Origin: a virus
IMG/VR virus record: IMGVR_UViG_3300037847_002694
Location: 1 to 39,035 of that record
Strand: one strand, 5' to 3'
DNA length: 39,035 bases
A model generated the notes under the pieces. That model was not told the DNA's origin, did no database searches, and saw only the letters and a list, made by a program, of their open reading frames with translations. Positions 1-10,129 of this stretch are shown in pieces. Position 1 is the stretch's first letter. Each line of letters starts with the position of its first letter. The position numbers and the translations under genes are program-made.

Positions 1-76
1 CTACGCCTGGTATGCCACCAGATATATCCAGGCCTGGGATGATGGCCGCCCCAAAGCCAGGTCCTCCGTTACTCAT
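1..76 (-). CDS. Partial unknown virion-operon protein (5' end only)
   Basis: An ATG at 76 opens 25 codons that run off the left edge without a stop. It overlaps the TGA of the upstream gene as ATGA, the coupling seen throughout this operon, which supports the start. The visible residues are Gly/Pro/Ile-rich (starting MSNGGPGFGAAIIPG). No domain can be assigned from so little. By position it is the next gene after a probable ejection protein, so a virion role is likely but inferred. Confidence 0.6.
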   Translation of the reverse strand, partial: MSNGGPGFGAAIIPGLDISGGIPGV

Positions 77-1287
77 TGACCTCGTCTGTTAGGGAGTATT
101 TCACCCTCAATAATTCTTCCAACTCCTCCTTCAGGCATTCTTCTCAAGTTACCCTTGTTATCCATATACACGGGAACCCTTTTGTTACCCATGGACATTC
201 TAAACAGACTGGGAGCATCTCTAAATTCTCTGATCATTCTGATTCTCTCTTCGTCGCTAGTCGCGTTCTGCAAAGCAGTAACTAGCTCTTGCTGATTTCT
301 GGGCAAGGTGGCCATTGAATCTTCCTCTATAACGTCCCCAACCTGACCTTTTGAGCCAAGAGAGATCTCCTTATCCTTCATTTGCATAATCATATTCATG
401 AAGGCGTCTACAGCGGGTGAGATGGATATTCCTTTTGCTTCAGACGGAACCACACCCCCGTTATCCATGTTTGTAGACTCCTGAAACTGAGGCTGATCCA
501 GAAGACGCTTCATGTAAAGCATCAGTTGCTGGGCACTCCCATCGTCAATAAGCTTTTCTATAGCCTCAGTTTGCTTAGGATTGAAGATGAGCTCACCCCC
601 AGTAGCCTCACCTACCTTATCGCCGTTCTTGTCGATCATGTGGATCGGGTTCTTTTTGTGGCTAAAAGGACCAGGGGTTACCATTCCTCCATTATTGAAG
701 ATGCTTTTAAGACTTCCGTCAAATCCAGCTTCTTGAGCAGCAACACCCATCTGCATACCCATGATCGGGGATTGCAGTACCTGACCGATTCCTGACATCA
801 TCTGCTGCCTTCCAGCCTCTGCCGCCGCTGCACCGCGTTGCATCTCCATACCTTCCAGCCCTTGTCTAAACTGCTGATTCTGAGTAAGAAGACCTTGCTG
901 CATGTTGGCGAGGTTCTGCTGAGCGCCTATGCTCCCAGCCAAGGCTTGATTCTGAGCGTCACGGATGGCCTGATCGGATGCGGCTACTTGAGTCCCAAGC
1001 CCTGCGGCCATTCGGGGATCACCACCACGAGCGGCCATGATTGCCGCCTGTTGACCAGCCATACCTCTTTCTCCAGTCTGACGCGCCATCTGCTCACCGT
1101 ACTGACGAGCCAAGTTGGCTGCCTCAGTTTGAGCCCCAGAAAGCGTGAGATCGTATCTGCCACTACGAAGCGCATCAAGCTGATCCTTATATAGTTGCTG
1201 GCCCTTTTTTTTCTGTGACAGTCCAAAACCTACATTGGCTAGTCCTCCAAGGGCTCCTAATGTTGTTGTTACTGCTGCTACTGACAT
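73..1287 (-). CDS. Probable internal virion / ejection protein (Ala-Gln-rich)
   Basis: This 404-residue protein was not matched to a named family. The first ~25 residues (AAVTTTLGALGGLANVGFG) form a small apolar helix. Residues ~30-190 are strongly Ala/Gln/Met-rich and probably helical, with many QQ and AAA runs. Two Asn-Gly-Gly motifs follow (FNNGGMVTPG and MDNGGVVPS), and between them lies a GEATGGELIFNP segment of a kind I associate with marine phage structural proteins. Podovirus ejection proteins commonly have this Ala/Gln-rich amphipathic composition and lie at the end of the late operon, as here. It overlaps the next gene by ATGA. A tape-measure fragment is an alternative. Confidence 0.5.
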   Translation of the reverse strand: MSVAAVTTTLGALGGLANVGFGLSQKKKGQQLYKDQLDALRSGRYDLTLSGAQTEAANLARQYGEQMARQTGERGMAGQQAAIMAARGGDPRMAAGLGTQVAASDQAIRDAQNQALAGSIGAQQNLANMQQGLLTQNQQFRQGLEGMEMQRGAAAAEAGRQQMMSGIGQVLQSPIMGMQMGVAAQEAGFDGSLKSIFNNGGMVTPGPFSHKKNPIHMIDKNGDKVGEATGGELIFNPKQTEAIEKLIDDGSAQQLMLYMKRLLDQPQFQESTNMDNGGVVPSEAKGISISPAVDAFMNMIMQMKDKEISLGSKGQVGDVIEEDSMATLPRNQQELVTALQNATSDEERIRMIREFRDAPSLFRMSMGNKRVPVYMDNKGNLRRMPEGGVGRIIEGEILPNRRGQ

Positions 1288-1308
1288 GTGTGCGAATTTA
1301 GTGTATAA

Positions 1309-2415
1309 TTACTTACTATGATCTAGTGTTGTTGTTGTGTACTCAGCGTTTACTGCAAACAACTCGAAGTCTTCTACTCCAAGATTAAGAGTTACATCAG
1401 CATACTGCCCCATAGGATCTGATCCATCGATTCTATCGTCTGTGATTTTGTAGAGGAATAGTCTATTTCCTGCTGCCAAATAGTTGTTAATACCAATAGC
1501 AAGTATGAACCTTGCAGCAACATTGTTGTCGCTTGCCTCCATCAAGTTTTGTTCAACGACTTCTGAAGTGACTCTTGCTGTCAGTATATTGTTTCCGATT
1601 TTAGCCACAGTGTCAGTGTTGTGGACACCTGCTGATAGAGACTCAAAGTCGTCATCATTGGCGTTGTCTATTCTATCTGCCAATGCAGTAACGCTGTTGT
1701 TAGAAGTGAAGATAAAGTTACTTAAATCTTCTTCAAAGGGGAGAGCCGAAGCCAAGAAAGGAGTGATACTTAGGGCGCCGACATCCGATTGCCATCCTAC
1801 GTAATATTTTGATATTACGTCATCAGCAGAAGCCGAGTCTAGAGCTCTGTAATGAGGAGACGGTATCAACGAAAAGTAAATGTACCTCCACCATTGGTCT
1901 TCGATCGTAACTCCTTGAAAGGGAAACTGGCCGTTGTTTATAGCAAACTCAGTGTTTATCGTGTCAAGGTATTGAGCCAGAGTAATTTCCCCTACAACCT
2001 TCAATCCGTTTTCGTTGTCACTGTTTCGGACTTTAGTTATACCACCGTAGAATATGCCGCCCTTTTCTACAAACCCTTCATTTATTCTAGACTCCCCTCT
2101 CTGGTCGGAGTCAGGCGACAGGTTAGTGGTGAGTTGACTCGTAGCAGAGGCTAAGTTAGCGCCCTCTAAGCTAAGAGCCTTGTAAACCTTGTTGCTAGAT
2201 GGATTTGCGTTAAAGGATAGCTTTACTTCTGAGTCGGTTTGAGTGCCGTAAAAGGTATTCTTTGCAGAGTTTGCGTTGTGCTCATAGCAGATCTCCCCAT
2301 CAGAACTGCCAGTATTGAAAGACAGCATGACGTTGTCTTGAAAGTCGATACAACTTGTATCATAGCTGTATCTAGATTTCCATCTGCCGCTTTTCGGGTC
2401 GTATGATATTGTCAT
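1309..2415 (-). CDS. Phage structural protein, unknown (tail/connector region)
   Basis: A 368-residue soluble protein with no signal peptide or membrane segment. The N-terminal ~100 residues read as beta-strand-rich (YDPKSGRWKSRYSYDTS, then short Ser/Asn-rich strands). The centre contains aromatic stretches such as DQWWRYIYFSLIPSP. It starts by ATGA overlap with the end of the 2047-residue stabilisation-like protein, so the two are probably translated in proportion and assemble in the same tail/neck structure. I do not recognise the family. The gene contains a notable 9-bp-arm inverted repeat at 1799-1820, treated as a separate finding. Confidence 0.6.
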   Translation of the reverse strand: MTISYDPKSGRWKSRYSYDTSCIDFQDNVMLSFNTGSSDGEICYEHNANSAKNTFYGTQTDSEVKLSFNANPSSNKVYKALSLEGANLASATSQLTTNLSPDSDQRGESRINEGFVEKGGIFYGGITKVRNSDNENGLKVVGEITLAQYLDTINTEFAINNGQFPFQGVTIEDQWWRYIYFSLIPSPHYRALDSASADDVISKYYVGWQSDVGALSITPFLASALPFEEDLSNFIFTSNNSVTALADRIDNANDDDFESLSAGVHNTDTVAKIGNNILTARVTSEVVEQNLMEASDNNVAARFILAIGINNYLAAGNRLFLYKITDDRIDGSDPMGQYADVTLNLGVEDFELFAVNAEYTTTTLDHSK

Positions 2416-5400
2416 GCCCAGTATTTTGTTATAGGGAAGAAGCTATCTGTCGGCCTCTCTTCCAGATTGAACGCGCTAGTGAAGTTGGCCCCGTCAGGGT
2501 TTGAATACACCAGTATATTGCTGTACCAAGTCCCGTCATCATTGTACAGGGCGCCGCTAACAGAGGCCCCTGGAGTCATAACGGTTGTTGCCGTATCTAC
2601 AGGCAGGCTGAAGTATGGGGCTATCGCACCGACAGGAGAAACGGGAGGCCCTGGTGGCTGAACAAAGTTGAACGGGATTTGATTCAAACACTTGTTCCAG
2701 TTGAAACAAGCCCTGTTGTCCCCACTTATAGGCAAGGTACTAGGAGTGAATGTGTCGAATTGACTATTTCCTCCTTGTAGCAAGTTCCATATTCCACCAG
2801 GCTGTGGGTCAGGATTATTTATTCCAAATGGATCAAACCCTCCAATACCTGGATTTCCAGCCCCTTCGTTAAAGTTGGTGCCGCTAAAAGCACGCGACAC
2901 TGTTTTAATTGCGTTATGAGCTGGGCAGAAGTAGTTGGCTGCAAGAGGTTCAATGTCGTCAGGCCCAAGGCTGTCGTCGCCAAGGCTACTCCAGTGTTGA
3001 GTTATTGCTTGCCAGATGGCAAGGTCATTAGGTCCCCAAACCCCATCGCAATCGAAGTCGTACACAAGAGGACCGTAAGTTGGAAGTGCCTGCTGAGTTC
3101 CTATTGCCTCTGCCCCAGGGCCAACTCCAGCACCCCCAGAAGTCTGATTAACGATGTTGTTAAAGAACTCGTAGTGTCCGTCGGACATGTTGTTTTCGTC
3201 CAAAACACCTCCAGCCAAGTCGTCAAAGGTGTCGTGGCCTGGGTTCCTAAGAAACTGCTCCAGAACAGGAAGCACCTCTTGTCCTCCAAATTCGCTGAAG
3301 AAAGGCTCAACGATCTCTGATGTCCACTGAGCGTAGGTTCTTATAGAACATGGAGCCCACCCAGGGTAAGGCGTATAGCCCATGCCTGCTACTGCACCGT
3401 GGTCTCTGTAACCATGAAGTATGAGGAACTCTGGGTCCTCTGGGACCGACTCAATGCCAAACTTAGGAGAGACGGAATGAAGCTTGTACCTGAAGTAATC
3501 CCTGAATGGCATGTAGTCAATCATCGCCAGAACACCTCCGTGTATTCTAGCGTCATAGATTTTCACTGGACCACTAAATGAATCCGTTGTATTCATGGTT
3601 CCATACTTACCAAAATGAAAGTATGTTCCAGAGCCATCCGAATAGTAAGGTTCTACGTTCTCATGGTTGTCCTGATTATAGAACGAACTCCACTGAGAGT
3701 CAACTTCTTTTCTTTCAGTAACAAAGGCTCCAGGTACAAACACAGGGTCGAACACTCTGTTTGGGTTAAATCCAGTAAGCTTATCAGGATTTGCTTCAGC
3801 AAAAGCAGCAACAGACCTGTGAGTGCTAGCCATGCGCCTGAACTGTCGATCAGTAAATACTCCGCCTTTCTTGTAGAAATCATCGGAAGCCACTGGACCT
3901 GCACCAAAACAGTCTATAAAACACTTATTCTCAATCTCCTCGAAAACTCTTGTGTGATCCTCAATGGTGGTTTCATCACCTGTGTTAAAGTAGTTGTAGA
4001 AACCTCCGATATACATAATCGGACTGTTGTCGAGAGTTCCCTGTTCAAATACTATTTGATCCCCAGGTCCTGCAGTATAGATGTTCGTAAAGAACTCAAT
4101 AATCTCCTCGTCAGAGTGGCCGTCCTTCTTTGTAGGGGCTACAGAAAAAACACTTGCACCCTTTTTGATTTGATCAAAACGAGCTTGATTTCTCGATCTA
4201 GCTGAAGCAGTTACTTGAGGCGTGACAGGTATGGTTTGAGGCTCTGGGATAAGGTTATTCAATTCCTGAGCAGGGTCAATGGATCTCGGAGCTGGCGAAG
4301 CAATTCTGTCAGCCACGTCACCTGTATCGTCCTCCTCTTCTATTGGTACTAAAGGTTGAGTTGGAAGAAGAACGTTGTCAGAAGTAACTGTGGTCTGATC
4401 GTACATAGAGATCAGAAACTCGTCATTAAGAGGGTCATACCCTCCCACGATTCTGGGGTTATCTCCAAGCGCTCTGAACTGACGCTCAAAGAACTCCTTC
4501 ATCCCATTCTCACTGATTACGGACACCCCTCCTTCTAGCCTGTTAAATCTAATAATCTCCTCTCCTCCAAGGTCAGCAAAGTACACGTCGTTATCTACAA
4601 TAACTACAGACTCTGGATGTCCGTCACATCCGTAGTCACCAGAGAAGAATGACTGGTTACCAAGAACTTGAAGGGTAGCTACAAGCTGCTGGTTGGTACC
4701 CGCATCAGATATAATGTTTCTGTTTACAGGTATTCTGCTAATTTTTCCTTCTTGTATACAAACAATAAATTCGTTAAAAGCGTGAATGTAATTTATTGAT
4801 CCGTATGAGTTTGGAATGTCTTTGTAGTTTCCAAGACTTGTATTGAACGACGTGAACTTAACAAGGTTTGATGAATAACTGTTTGCCTCTCCATAAGTAA
4901 TGGTAGACCCTCGCCTGACTTCCTGAGAGTTGGGAAGAATTGCTTTTGGCTTTCCAAAGTCATCTACGTTAGAGAATCGAACAAGGTCGCTAAAAGTGTC
5001 GCTCTCGATATAGAAGTTGGAGAACTGCTTGTTGTTAGCAACAACCATATCCTGAAACTGATTCTCAAACTGACCGATGTCGAAAGGAGGCATCTTTATA
5101 GCCCCTCTTCTCCAGAACACATCTCCATTCTGCATGGATATGTAATTCTCTTCGTGGATTGGTTGGTTGTTTATCTGATCAAACAGAATCCGATACACGT
5201 TAGACGTCTCGAAGTAAGTTTTGTCTTCTAGGTCAGAAAACTTAGACGGAGAAAACAGCTCTATCAGGCATCTGTTGTTCCATTTGTCCGTCCCCTCTTG
5301 AACCGAGATTGAAGAGAAGTCAACGATTCCTGGCTTGTTTTTTAGGACAACAAAGTCGCCAACCTTTGGGTAGTTTCCTGCATTTATGTCATCACCCTCT

Positions 5401-8400
5401 TCATAAAGCGGGTTTGACTCTGGGTCACGAGTCAGAGTAACAAAATCAATTACGTCATAAACGTAGTTTGCTGGCCTAAGATTAGAATCATCGTTAGAGG
5501 GGTTGTAGGATATGATTCTAAGCTTGTCTCCCTCTTGATATTGATAGAGTCGGTTGTCGCCTGTGGGGTTTCTTGCCCCAAAGGACTTTGCGTAAGACAC
5601 CTTTGAGTTTTCTTGCAAGTAGTTTAGAGAGACATATATGTTCTCGTCTTCCCCCGATTCAACGAAAGCACCAGCAGCGGTGTATTGAATGAATTTAGAT
5701 ACACTTGTGTTGCCAGTGTATACTATTTGGTAATTCCATGCCCAAGGCGGAGGGTTATGATCCAAGTCTATGTTTACATACGCGGCACCATATAGACCTT
5801 CATTTCTTTCTCCAAGGCCCTGGACATAGGCGCTTCCAAGTGACATGACGTCACTTGCTCTTCCTCTCTGATCGTAGTATACGATTCCAAAGGAGTGGTT
5901 CGCGTTCGTCTTAAACGATCTCCCGTAAGACCCAGGAACGCTGCCCCCTTGTTGAGCAAAGTCGGAATTGATATACGCCAATTCAAGATTCTCTTCCCCT
6001 GCAGAAAAGAAGTATCCTATGCTATTCTCAAACGTACTGTAAGGGACATTTGCGTTACCAGACAAGAATTTTCGCACAAGAGGAAGGACTCTATCTTCAG
6101 ATCCAGAGGGTCCAGCAGAAGAGCCAAAAACGTAAAGGTTTGGGTTAAGAGGGAAATCTTCGACAAGTGATCCGAGTTTGCCTCCAGGACCAATAACCCC
6201 GTCCATAATTGACACGGCGTCTATCTCGTAGGTCAACCCTCTGTCTTCATAACTCCTAAAAATAAAGTTGTCGGGGAGTATAAGGTACCCAACATGCGTC
6301 TTTTGCTCTTGTTGAAGCCAGTCGTAGTTTTCGTATATCTCCGTATTGTTTGTGCCAACATCAATAAGATTGACAGAAGGAGATCCAGGCACACCACCTC
6401 CTGTTGTTAAGAAGTTTCCGAAACCAGGAGTACTTACTGAGTTTATGATTTGAGCTTCATTGGGGTCAAGAACTATATACTTTTGTATGTCTGACTGAAT
6501 ATCAAAAACTACAGGAGCTTGTGGATTGTGTCTAAATACAAAGTCAGGAATGCAGGTCTTGGCAAGAACATCAGTAATACTAACCAAGTCTAAGCCAACC
6601 CCGTCCTCACCTATCTGCACAAGTCTGGTAGTCACAGTTGCCTCATCTATAATGAAGGACCCTATGGGGGCCCTTTGTTGAGGCGTTTGATTCAGAGATA
6701 GACTGTGATTTACAACTCCGCACACTAGCTCTGCCTCCTCCATCGAAGGGAAGATCGCGTCTCCGTGATTTAGTCCAAGGTTGTAGTCGTAAGTATATGT
6801 GGACTCTGAATCAGTCACATCAAACCCAGACGGAGTCCCACCAGTAAGCGCCTGGGCGACAACCGACTCCATGAGTCCGTCGGTGTTGACATGGGATTCA
6901 GTTGCAGTAATTTGAACTGAGAACGACAAAGACTGACCCCTTATAATCAGCGCGTTTTCAGATGAGGTTCCGTATGCGGCATCAAATTCAGTGCCCTGGA
7001 ATGTTCCAGTCAAAACCTTCCACTTTGCCTGAACACTGCCAGCAAAGGTGGAGAAGTTTCTCTCTGCAACACCATTATACATGCCCGCATATCTGTGAGC
7101 ATACTCACCTGATTCGTTCTCTGGATTAGGCGCGTACAGAGAAGAAACGTCTCCTATACCACCTTCGTCAGCTCCGATAACCGCGTCGGAAGCCCCTGCC
7201 CCAAAGTACAGGGTATTCTGACCCCCGAAGTCAACCCTCTCGCTGTACGGGTGAAAGTTCGTTCGACCATCATACACGATCCAATTCTGCTTTGGATATA
7301 CAGTCAGGAATATGTTTAGGCTGTCTCCTGCGTTTATCGTTGATGGTAGATTAAGGTTTTCGATTTTAAGGCCCGCGACGCGATTCTTTATCTCTCCCTG
7401 TTGCTGCTCGCCCACGTTGAACATTTCAGGGACAAGGCTTGCTTGAGAGGATCTAAAGTCTTGATCTCTAGTCTGATATTCAACAGTAAGGGTGGCGTTG
7501 GTTTGTATTGGATCGAAACCTTCTACGTAGTCTCCATAAAAGAGTCGGTTCTCACTTACCGTCTGAGCGCGGGCTCTTTTTGGCAGGTTGTCAAATTGCT
7601 TTGAGACCTCATATTCAGGATAGCCAATAACTACAGAGTCGTTGAAGAACGTGAACGTAGTGTCTCCATCGTAAACTGGCGGCACCTCGTCTATGATGTA
7701 GAAGTCGTTAGACTCAGAGTTTCTTGCCAGAATGCGAATCGATTCCACCTCTTGTGTGTACCCTTCCCTAGGAATTGTGATTGTACAGGCATTCTCAACA
7801 TTAATGTCGAGGTCACTTCCTGCGGCTATGTATGCAGGGGGGATAGCATAAGTACTGTATGTACTAAGAGCACTCTCCTCACCACTGACGTATATGTTTT
7901 GATAGGCATACTGGAACGGAGATATGTCCTTGAACAGGCTTTCGGTTCTGGTCTCGTCAGTAAAAAAGAACCATGTCGGAGGGGCTACAGGGGTACGAGG
8001 GCATGCGCAAATCGCATCAAGAATGTCTTCTTGTTCATATCCGTTAAGATCCCCCGCTAGTGCTCTGTTTACATCAAGTCGGCGTGGTTCATTGACATTG
8101 TCGGTAAAGTATAGTATTGTTCTATCAGCCTCGTCTACGTTTTGAGAGTTTAGGTGAGCAATGTCACCCTTGACAAATCCGTCGGACCTGAAGTTGAAAT
8201 AAGGTGAGGCGAAGATTCGCTGAACGTTTAGGTTCGCATTTACCCTATACACCCCCATCTCGTTCGCCTCCTCAGAGAACACGAAGAAGTATACGAAACC
8301 ATACTTCTGATCCTGAACAGATCCAATGACAACCTTTTGATACCCGTCAGCGAAGTACTCCTCCATGACGGCTGCGACTTGGTTTCCGTTTATTGGTTTG

Positions 8401-8555
8401 ATTACACCCGCGTCACCAGACTCACTTCCGTCAGCACTTCCGTTGCTAGACTCTCCAGTAACCAAAATATTGAGGGCGTCCGTCATCTCACTGACGCCAC
8501 GTATTCTTGAGTCCGCTGAGTTATTTAGGGACCTAGGAAGTCGCTTATCAATCAT
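2412..8555 (-). CDS. Giant tail stabilisation / muzzle-like virion protein (2047 aa)
   Basis: The largest gene in the window. The N-terminus (MIDKRLPRSLNNSADSRIRG) followed at ~145-165 by YFTDNVNEPRRLDVNRA resembles the tail 'stabilisation'/muzzle proteins of crAss-like and related podoviruses, which carry an equivalent F/YTDGxNPPR motif near their start. The body is beta-rich with many Asn/Gly/Tyr repeats, consistent with a large tail-nozzle assembly. The C-terminal ~450 residues look like an add-on: a Pro/Glu linker, Cys pairs and, near residue 1830, a DFDCDGVWGPND loop fitting an EF-hand/dockerin calcium site. It starts by TAATG overlap with a connector gene and ends by ATGA overlap with the next. 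The family call rests on motif and position only. Confidence 0.6.
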   Translation of the reverse strand: MIDKRLPRSLNNSADSRIRGVSEMTDALNILVTGESSNGSADGSESGDAGVIKPINGNQVAAVMEEYFADGYQKVVIGSVQDQKYGFVYFFVFSEEANEMGVYRVNANLNVQRIFASPYFNFRSDGFVKGDIAHLNSQNVDEADRTILYFTDNVNEPRRLDVNRALAGDLNGYEQEDILDAICACPRTPVAPPTWFFFTDETRTESLFKDISPFQYAYQNIYVSGEESALSTYSTYAIPPAYIAAGSDLDINVENACTITIPREGYTQEVESIRILARNSESNDFYIIDEVPPVYDGDTTFTFFNDSVVIGYPEYEVSKQFDNLPKRARAQTVSENRLFYGDYVEGFDPIQTNATLTVEYQTRDQDFRSSQASLVPEMFNVGEQQQGEIKNRVAGLKIENLNLPSTINAGDSLNIFLTVYPKQNWIVYDGRTNFHPYSERVDFGGQNTLYFGAGASDAVIGADEGGIGDVSSLYAPNPENESGEYAHRYAGMYNGVAERNFSTFAGSVQAKWKVLTGTFQGTEFDAAYGTSSENALIIRGQSLSFSVQITATESHVNTDGLMESVVAQALTGGTPSGFDVTDSESTYTYDYNLGLNHGDAIFPSMEEAELVCGVVNHSLSLNQTPQQRAPIGSFIIDEATVTTRLVQIGEDGVGLDLVSITDVLAKTCIPDFVFRHNPQAPVVFDIQSDIQKYIVLDPNEAQIINSVSTPGFGNFLTTGGGVPGSPSVNLIDVGTNNTEIYENYDWLQQEQKTHVGYLILPDNFIFRSYEDRGLTYEIDAVSIMDGVIGPGGKLGSLVEDFPLNPNLYVFGSSAGPSGSEDRVLPLVRKFLSGNANVPYSTFENSIGYFFSAGEENLELAYINSDFAQQGGSVPGSYGRSFKTNANHSFGIVYYDQRGRASDVMSLGSAYVQGLGERNEGLYGAAYVNIDLDHNPPPWAWNYQIVYTGNTSVSKFIQYTAAGAFVESGEDENIYVSLNYLQENSKVSYAKSFGARNPTGDNRLYQYQEGDKLRIISYNPSNDDSNLRPANYVYDVIDFVTLTRDPESNPLYEEGDDINAGNYPKVGDFVVLKNKPGIVDFSSISVQEGTDKWNNRCLIELFSPSKFSDLEDKTYFETSNVYRILFDQINNQPIHEENYISMQNGDVFWRRGAIKMPPFDIGQFENQFQDMVVANNKQFSNFYIESDTFSDLVRFSNVDDFGKPKAILPNSQEVRRGSTITYGEANSYSSNLVKFTSFNTSLGNYKDIPNSYGSINYIHAFNEFIVCIQEGKISRIPVNRNIISDAGTNQQLVATLQVLGNQSFFSGDYGCDGHPESVVIVDNDVYFADLGGEEIIRFNRLEGGVSVISENGMKEFFERQFRALGDNPRIVGGYDPLNDEFLISMYDQTTVTSDNVLLPTQPLVPIEEEDDTGDVADRIASPAPRSIDPAQELNNLIPEPQTIPVTPQVTASARSRNQARFDQIKKGASVFSVAPTKKDGHSDEEIIEFFTNIYTAGPGDQIVFEQGTLDNSPIMYIGGFYNYFNTGDETTIEDHTRVFEEIENKCFIDCFGAGPVASDDFYKKGGVFTDRQFRRMASTHRSVAAFAEANPDKLTGFNPNRVFDPVFVPGAFVTERKEVDSQWSSFYNQDNHENVEPYYSDGSGTYFHFGKYGTMNTTDSFSGPVKIYDARIHGGVLAMIDYMPFRDYFRYKLHSVSPKFGIESVPEDPEFLILHGYRDHGAVAGMGYTPYPGWAPCSIRTYAQWTSEIVEPFFSEFGGQEVLPVLEQFLRNPGHDTFDDLAGGVLDENNMSDGHYEFFNNIVNQTSGGAGVGPGAEAIGTQQALPTYGPLVYDFDCDGVWGPNDLAIWQAITQHWSSLGDDSLGPDDIEPLAANYFCPAHNAIKTVSRAFSGTNFNEGAGNPGIGGFDPFGINNPDPQPGGIWNLLQGGNSQFDTFTPSTLPISGDNRACFNWNKCLNQIPFNFVQPPGPPVSPVGAIAPYFSLPVDTATTVMTPGASVSGALYNDDGTWYSNILVYSNPDGANFTSAFNLEERPTDSFFPITKYWA

Positions 8556-9391
8556 TAATACTTAGGTGATTGCTTGTAGTTCTTTCTAATAACCTTCATA
8601 GCCTCTTCTTTCGTGAAGTTGCTTATTCTGGCCTTAGCCTTTCTCCGCTCGTTGTAAAATTCAGCCCTGGCTCTTGCCTTTTCATTAGCTGGAACAGTCG
8701 ACTTCCGCTCACAAAGCTTGTAGTATATGTAGGATCTCAGAGTCTCCTCTGCGTATACGTGAACCATGGGATCAGAGCTTCTCGCCTCGTCAGCGATGTA
8801 CTCCATGACGACCTCAGTAAAGTCGTTGTTGGTTGACAGTTCGATTCTATTTCTATCGAGATTTACTCTGTACTCTCCGTGAAGGTGGCCACCACCCATC
8901 CCGTACAATCTCCCAACCTGATTCTCGTAAATGTAGTTTCGGAAAATGTAAGAGTCGAAGTTGTTGTTAGACCCTGAATTAGAAGTTCCGAATCCAGATG
9001 TAGGTCCCTTGTTGTCAGACCTATCGTCAATCTGATTCTCAGCGATGTCTAGAGGCCCAGCATTAAACACCTGCTGCGTAGCGGGGTTGTTGATGGAACG
9101 AGACATATTGATGTTCTTGTTCTCTCCAAACACGTACACATTTCCGTCAGAGTGAACGATACCAAGCTTGATCATATCCACGAAGTCATCGGGTATGACA
9201 ACCTCATCTTGAGCTGTGACAGCTAGCTTGAGAGACTTAATCTTGGGGACAACATCAAAACCGATTTCACGTATGCCTCTGAGAGCAAAGTTTCTAATAG
9301 CAAGATCAGACGCACCACTTACGTAGTCATCAGTATCGAGAGTCATGATGAAGTCATCGACAATCTCTCTAAGGGGAACGTAGTTCATCAT
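8555..9391 (-). CDS. Head-tail connector / ring protein candidate
   Basis: A 278-residue soluble protein. It has a helical N-terminus (REIVDDFIMTLDTDDYVSGA, then ALRGIREIGFDVVPKIK), a beta segment (VTAQDEVVIPDDFVDMIKLG) and a Lys/Arg-rich helical tail ending KQSPKY. The pattern of a short helical opening followed by 'VIPDDFVDMIKLG' is one I associate with connector or ring proteins in Bacteroidota podoviruses. It lies between a second connector-like gene and the muzzle-like gene, the expected place for neck components. The start is MM, with the first ATG overlapping the upstream TGA (ATGA). The exact ring position is not resolvable. Confidence 0.55.
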   Translation of the reverse strand: MMNYVPLREIVDDFIMTLDTDDYVSGASDLAIRNFALRGIREIGFDVVPKIKSLKLAVTAQDEVVIPDDFVDMIKLGIVHSDGNVYVFGENKNINMSRSINNPATQQVFNAGPLDIAENQIDDRSDNKGPTSGFGTSNSGSNNNFDSYIFRNYIYENQVGRLYGMGGGHLHGEYRVNLDRNRIELSTNNDFTEVVMEYIADEARSSDPMVHVYAEETLRSYIYYKLCERKSTVPANEKARARAEFYNERRKAKARISNFTKEEAMKVIRKNYKQSPKY

Positions 9392-10125
9392 TCGGCAGCG
9401 TCTTCAGCGTTAGTATAATTAAATATATCGGCGTCTCTCAGCCTCACACCAATCAGCTTCAGGATTTCTGTAACCAGCTCGTTTTTGTAGTGATTAGGAA
9501 GATCGAAGTCTCTAATGTCAAACGGATTAACAATGTAAGTCCCTGGCTCAACACCAAAAGTGACAGAGTAAGTCGGGAGGGCGTTGGGGTCAACCTGATT
9601 GTTCAAGACAGAGGTAGGCTGTCTATAGTACCTGAGCACCACGTCTTGAACGTTCGCAGGGTACACTCTAAGGTCGTTTCCGACAGCCATAACAGGGAAC
9701 TCATCAGTAGGGGAAGAAAGTCTACTATTAAGCATCCTAGACACCTTCTCAGTGTCGTACATCAACTCTATAGTAACTCCCTCTTCTGTTCTTGCAGAAA
9801 TCATTCTAGCAAAGTCGTCAGGCTTGTCAAACACCACAACGTCTTCGTTGGCCAAAACCTGCCCCTGACCACCAGCAAGGAAAGCCTCCTGAATGTATCT
9901 AGAGAGGTCCTCTTGAACGTTTTTCTTAATCGACTTATATCGGCCAGGATCTACGCTCTGGCGTCTGACCTGCTGACTAAGGATCATTTCCCTAAACATC
10001 TCGTTGAAGATGTTCTTCTGTGCGATGTCAGCAAACGTGTTAAAGACTTCAGGTGTGACGAAGCCCTTCTGCTCTTTATTAGCAATGTCTCTGACTACAT
10101 TGAATATCTCTATAACACTAATCAT
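9388..10125 (-). CDS. Head-tail adaptor / ring protein candidate
   Basis: A 245-residue protein with a helical N-terminus (ISVIEIFNVVRDIANKEQKGFVTP), a beta-rich middle, and a C-terminus with LPNHYKNELVTEILKLIGV and RDADIFNY. These fit adaptor/ring proteins found downstream of capsid genes in Bacteroidota podoviruses. A TTG 15 bases upstream could extend the frame, but it lies inside a TATATTTG promoter box. The ATG at 10125 is therefore the better start, and it begins only 4 nt after that box. A terminator hairpin separates this gene from the preceding one, so it probably heads its own transcript covering the neck/tail genes. Confidence 0.6.
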   Translation of the reverse strand: MISVIEIFNVVRDIANKEQKGFVTPEVFNTFADIAQKNIFNEMFREMILSQQVRRQSVDPGRYKSIKKNVQEDLSRYIQEAFLAGGQGQVLANEDVVVFDKPDDFARMISARTEEGVTIELMYDTEKVSRMLNSRLSSPTDEFPVMAVGNDLRVYPANVQDVVLRYYRQPTSVLNNQVDPNALPTYSVTFGVEPGTYIVNPFDIRDFDLPNHYKNELVTEILKLIGVRLRDADIFNYTNAEDAAE

Positions 10126-10129
10126 ACGA

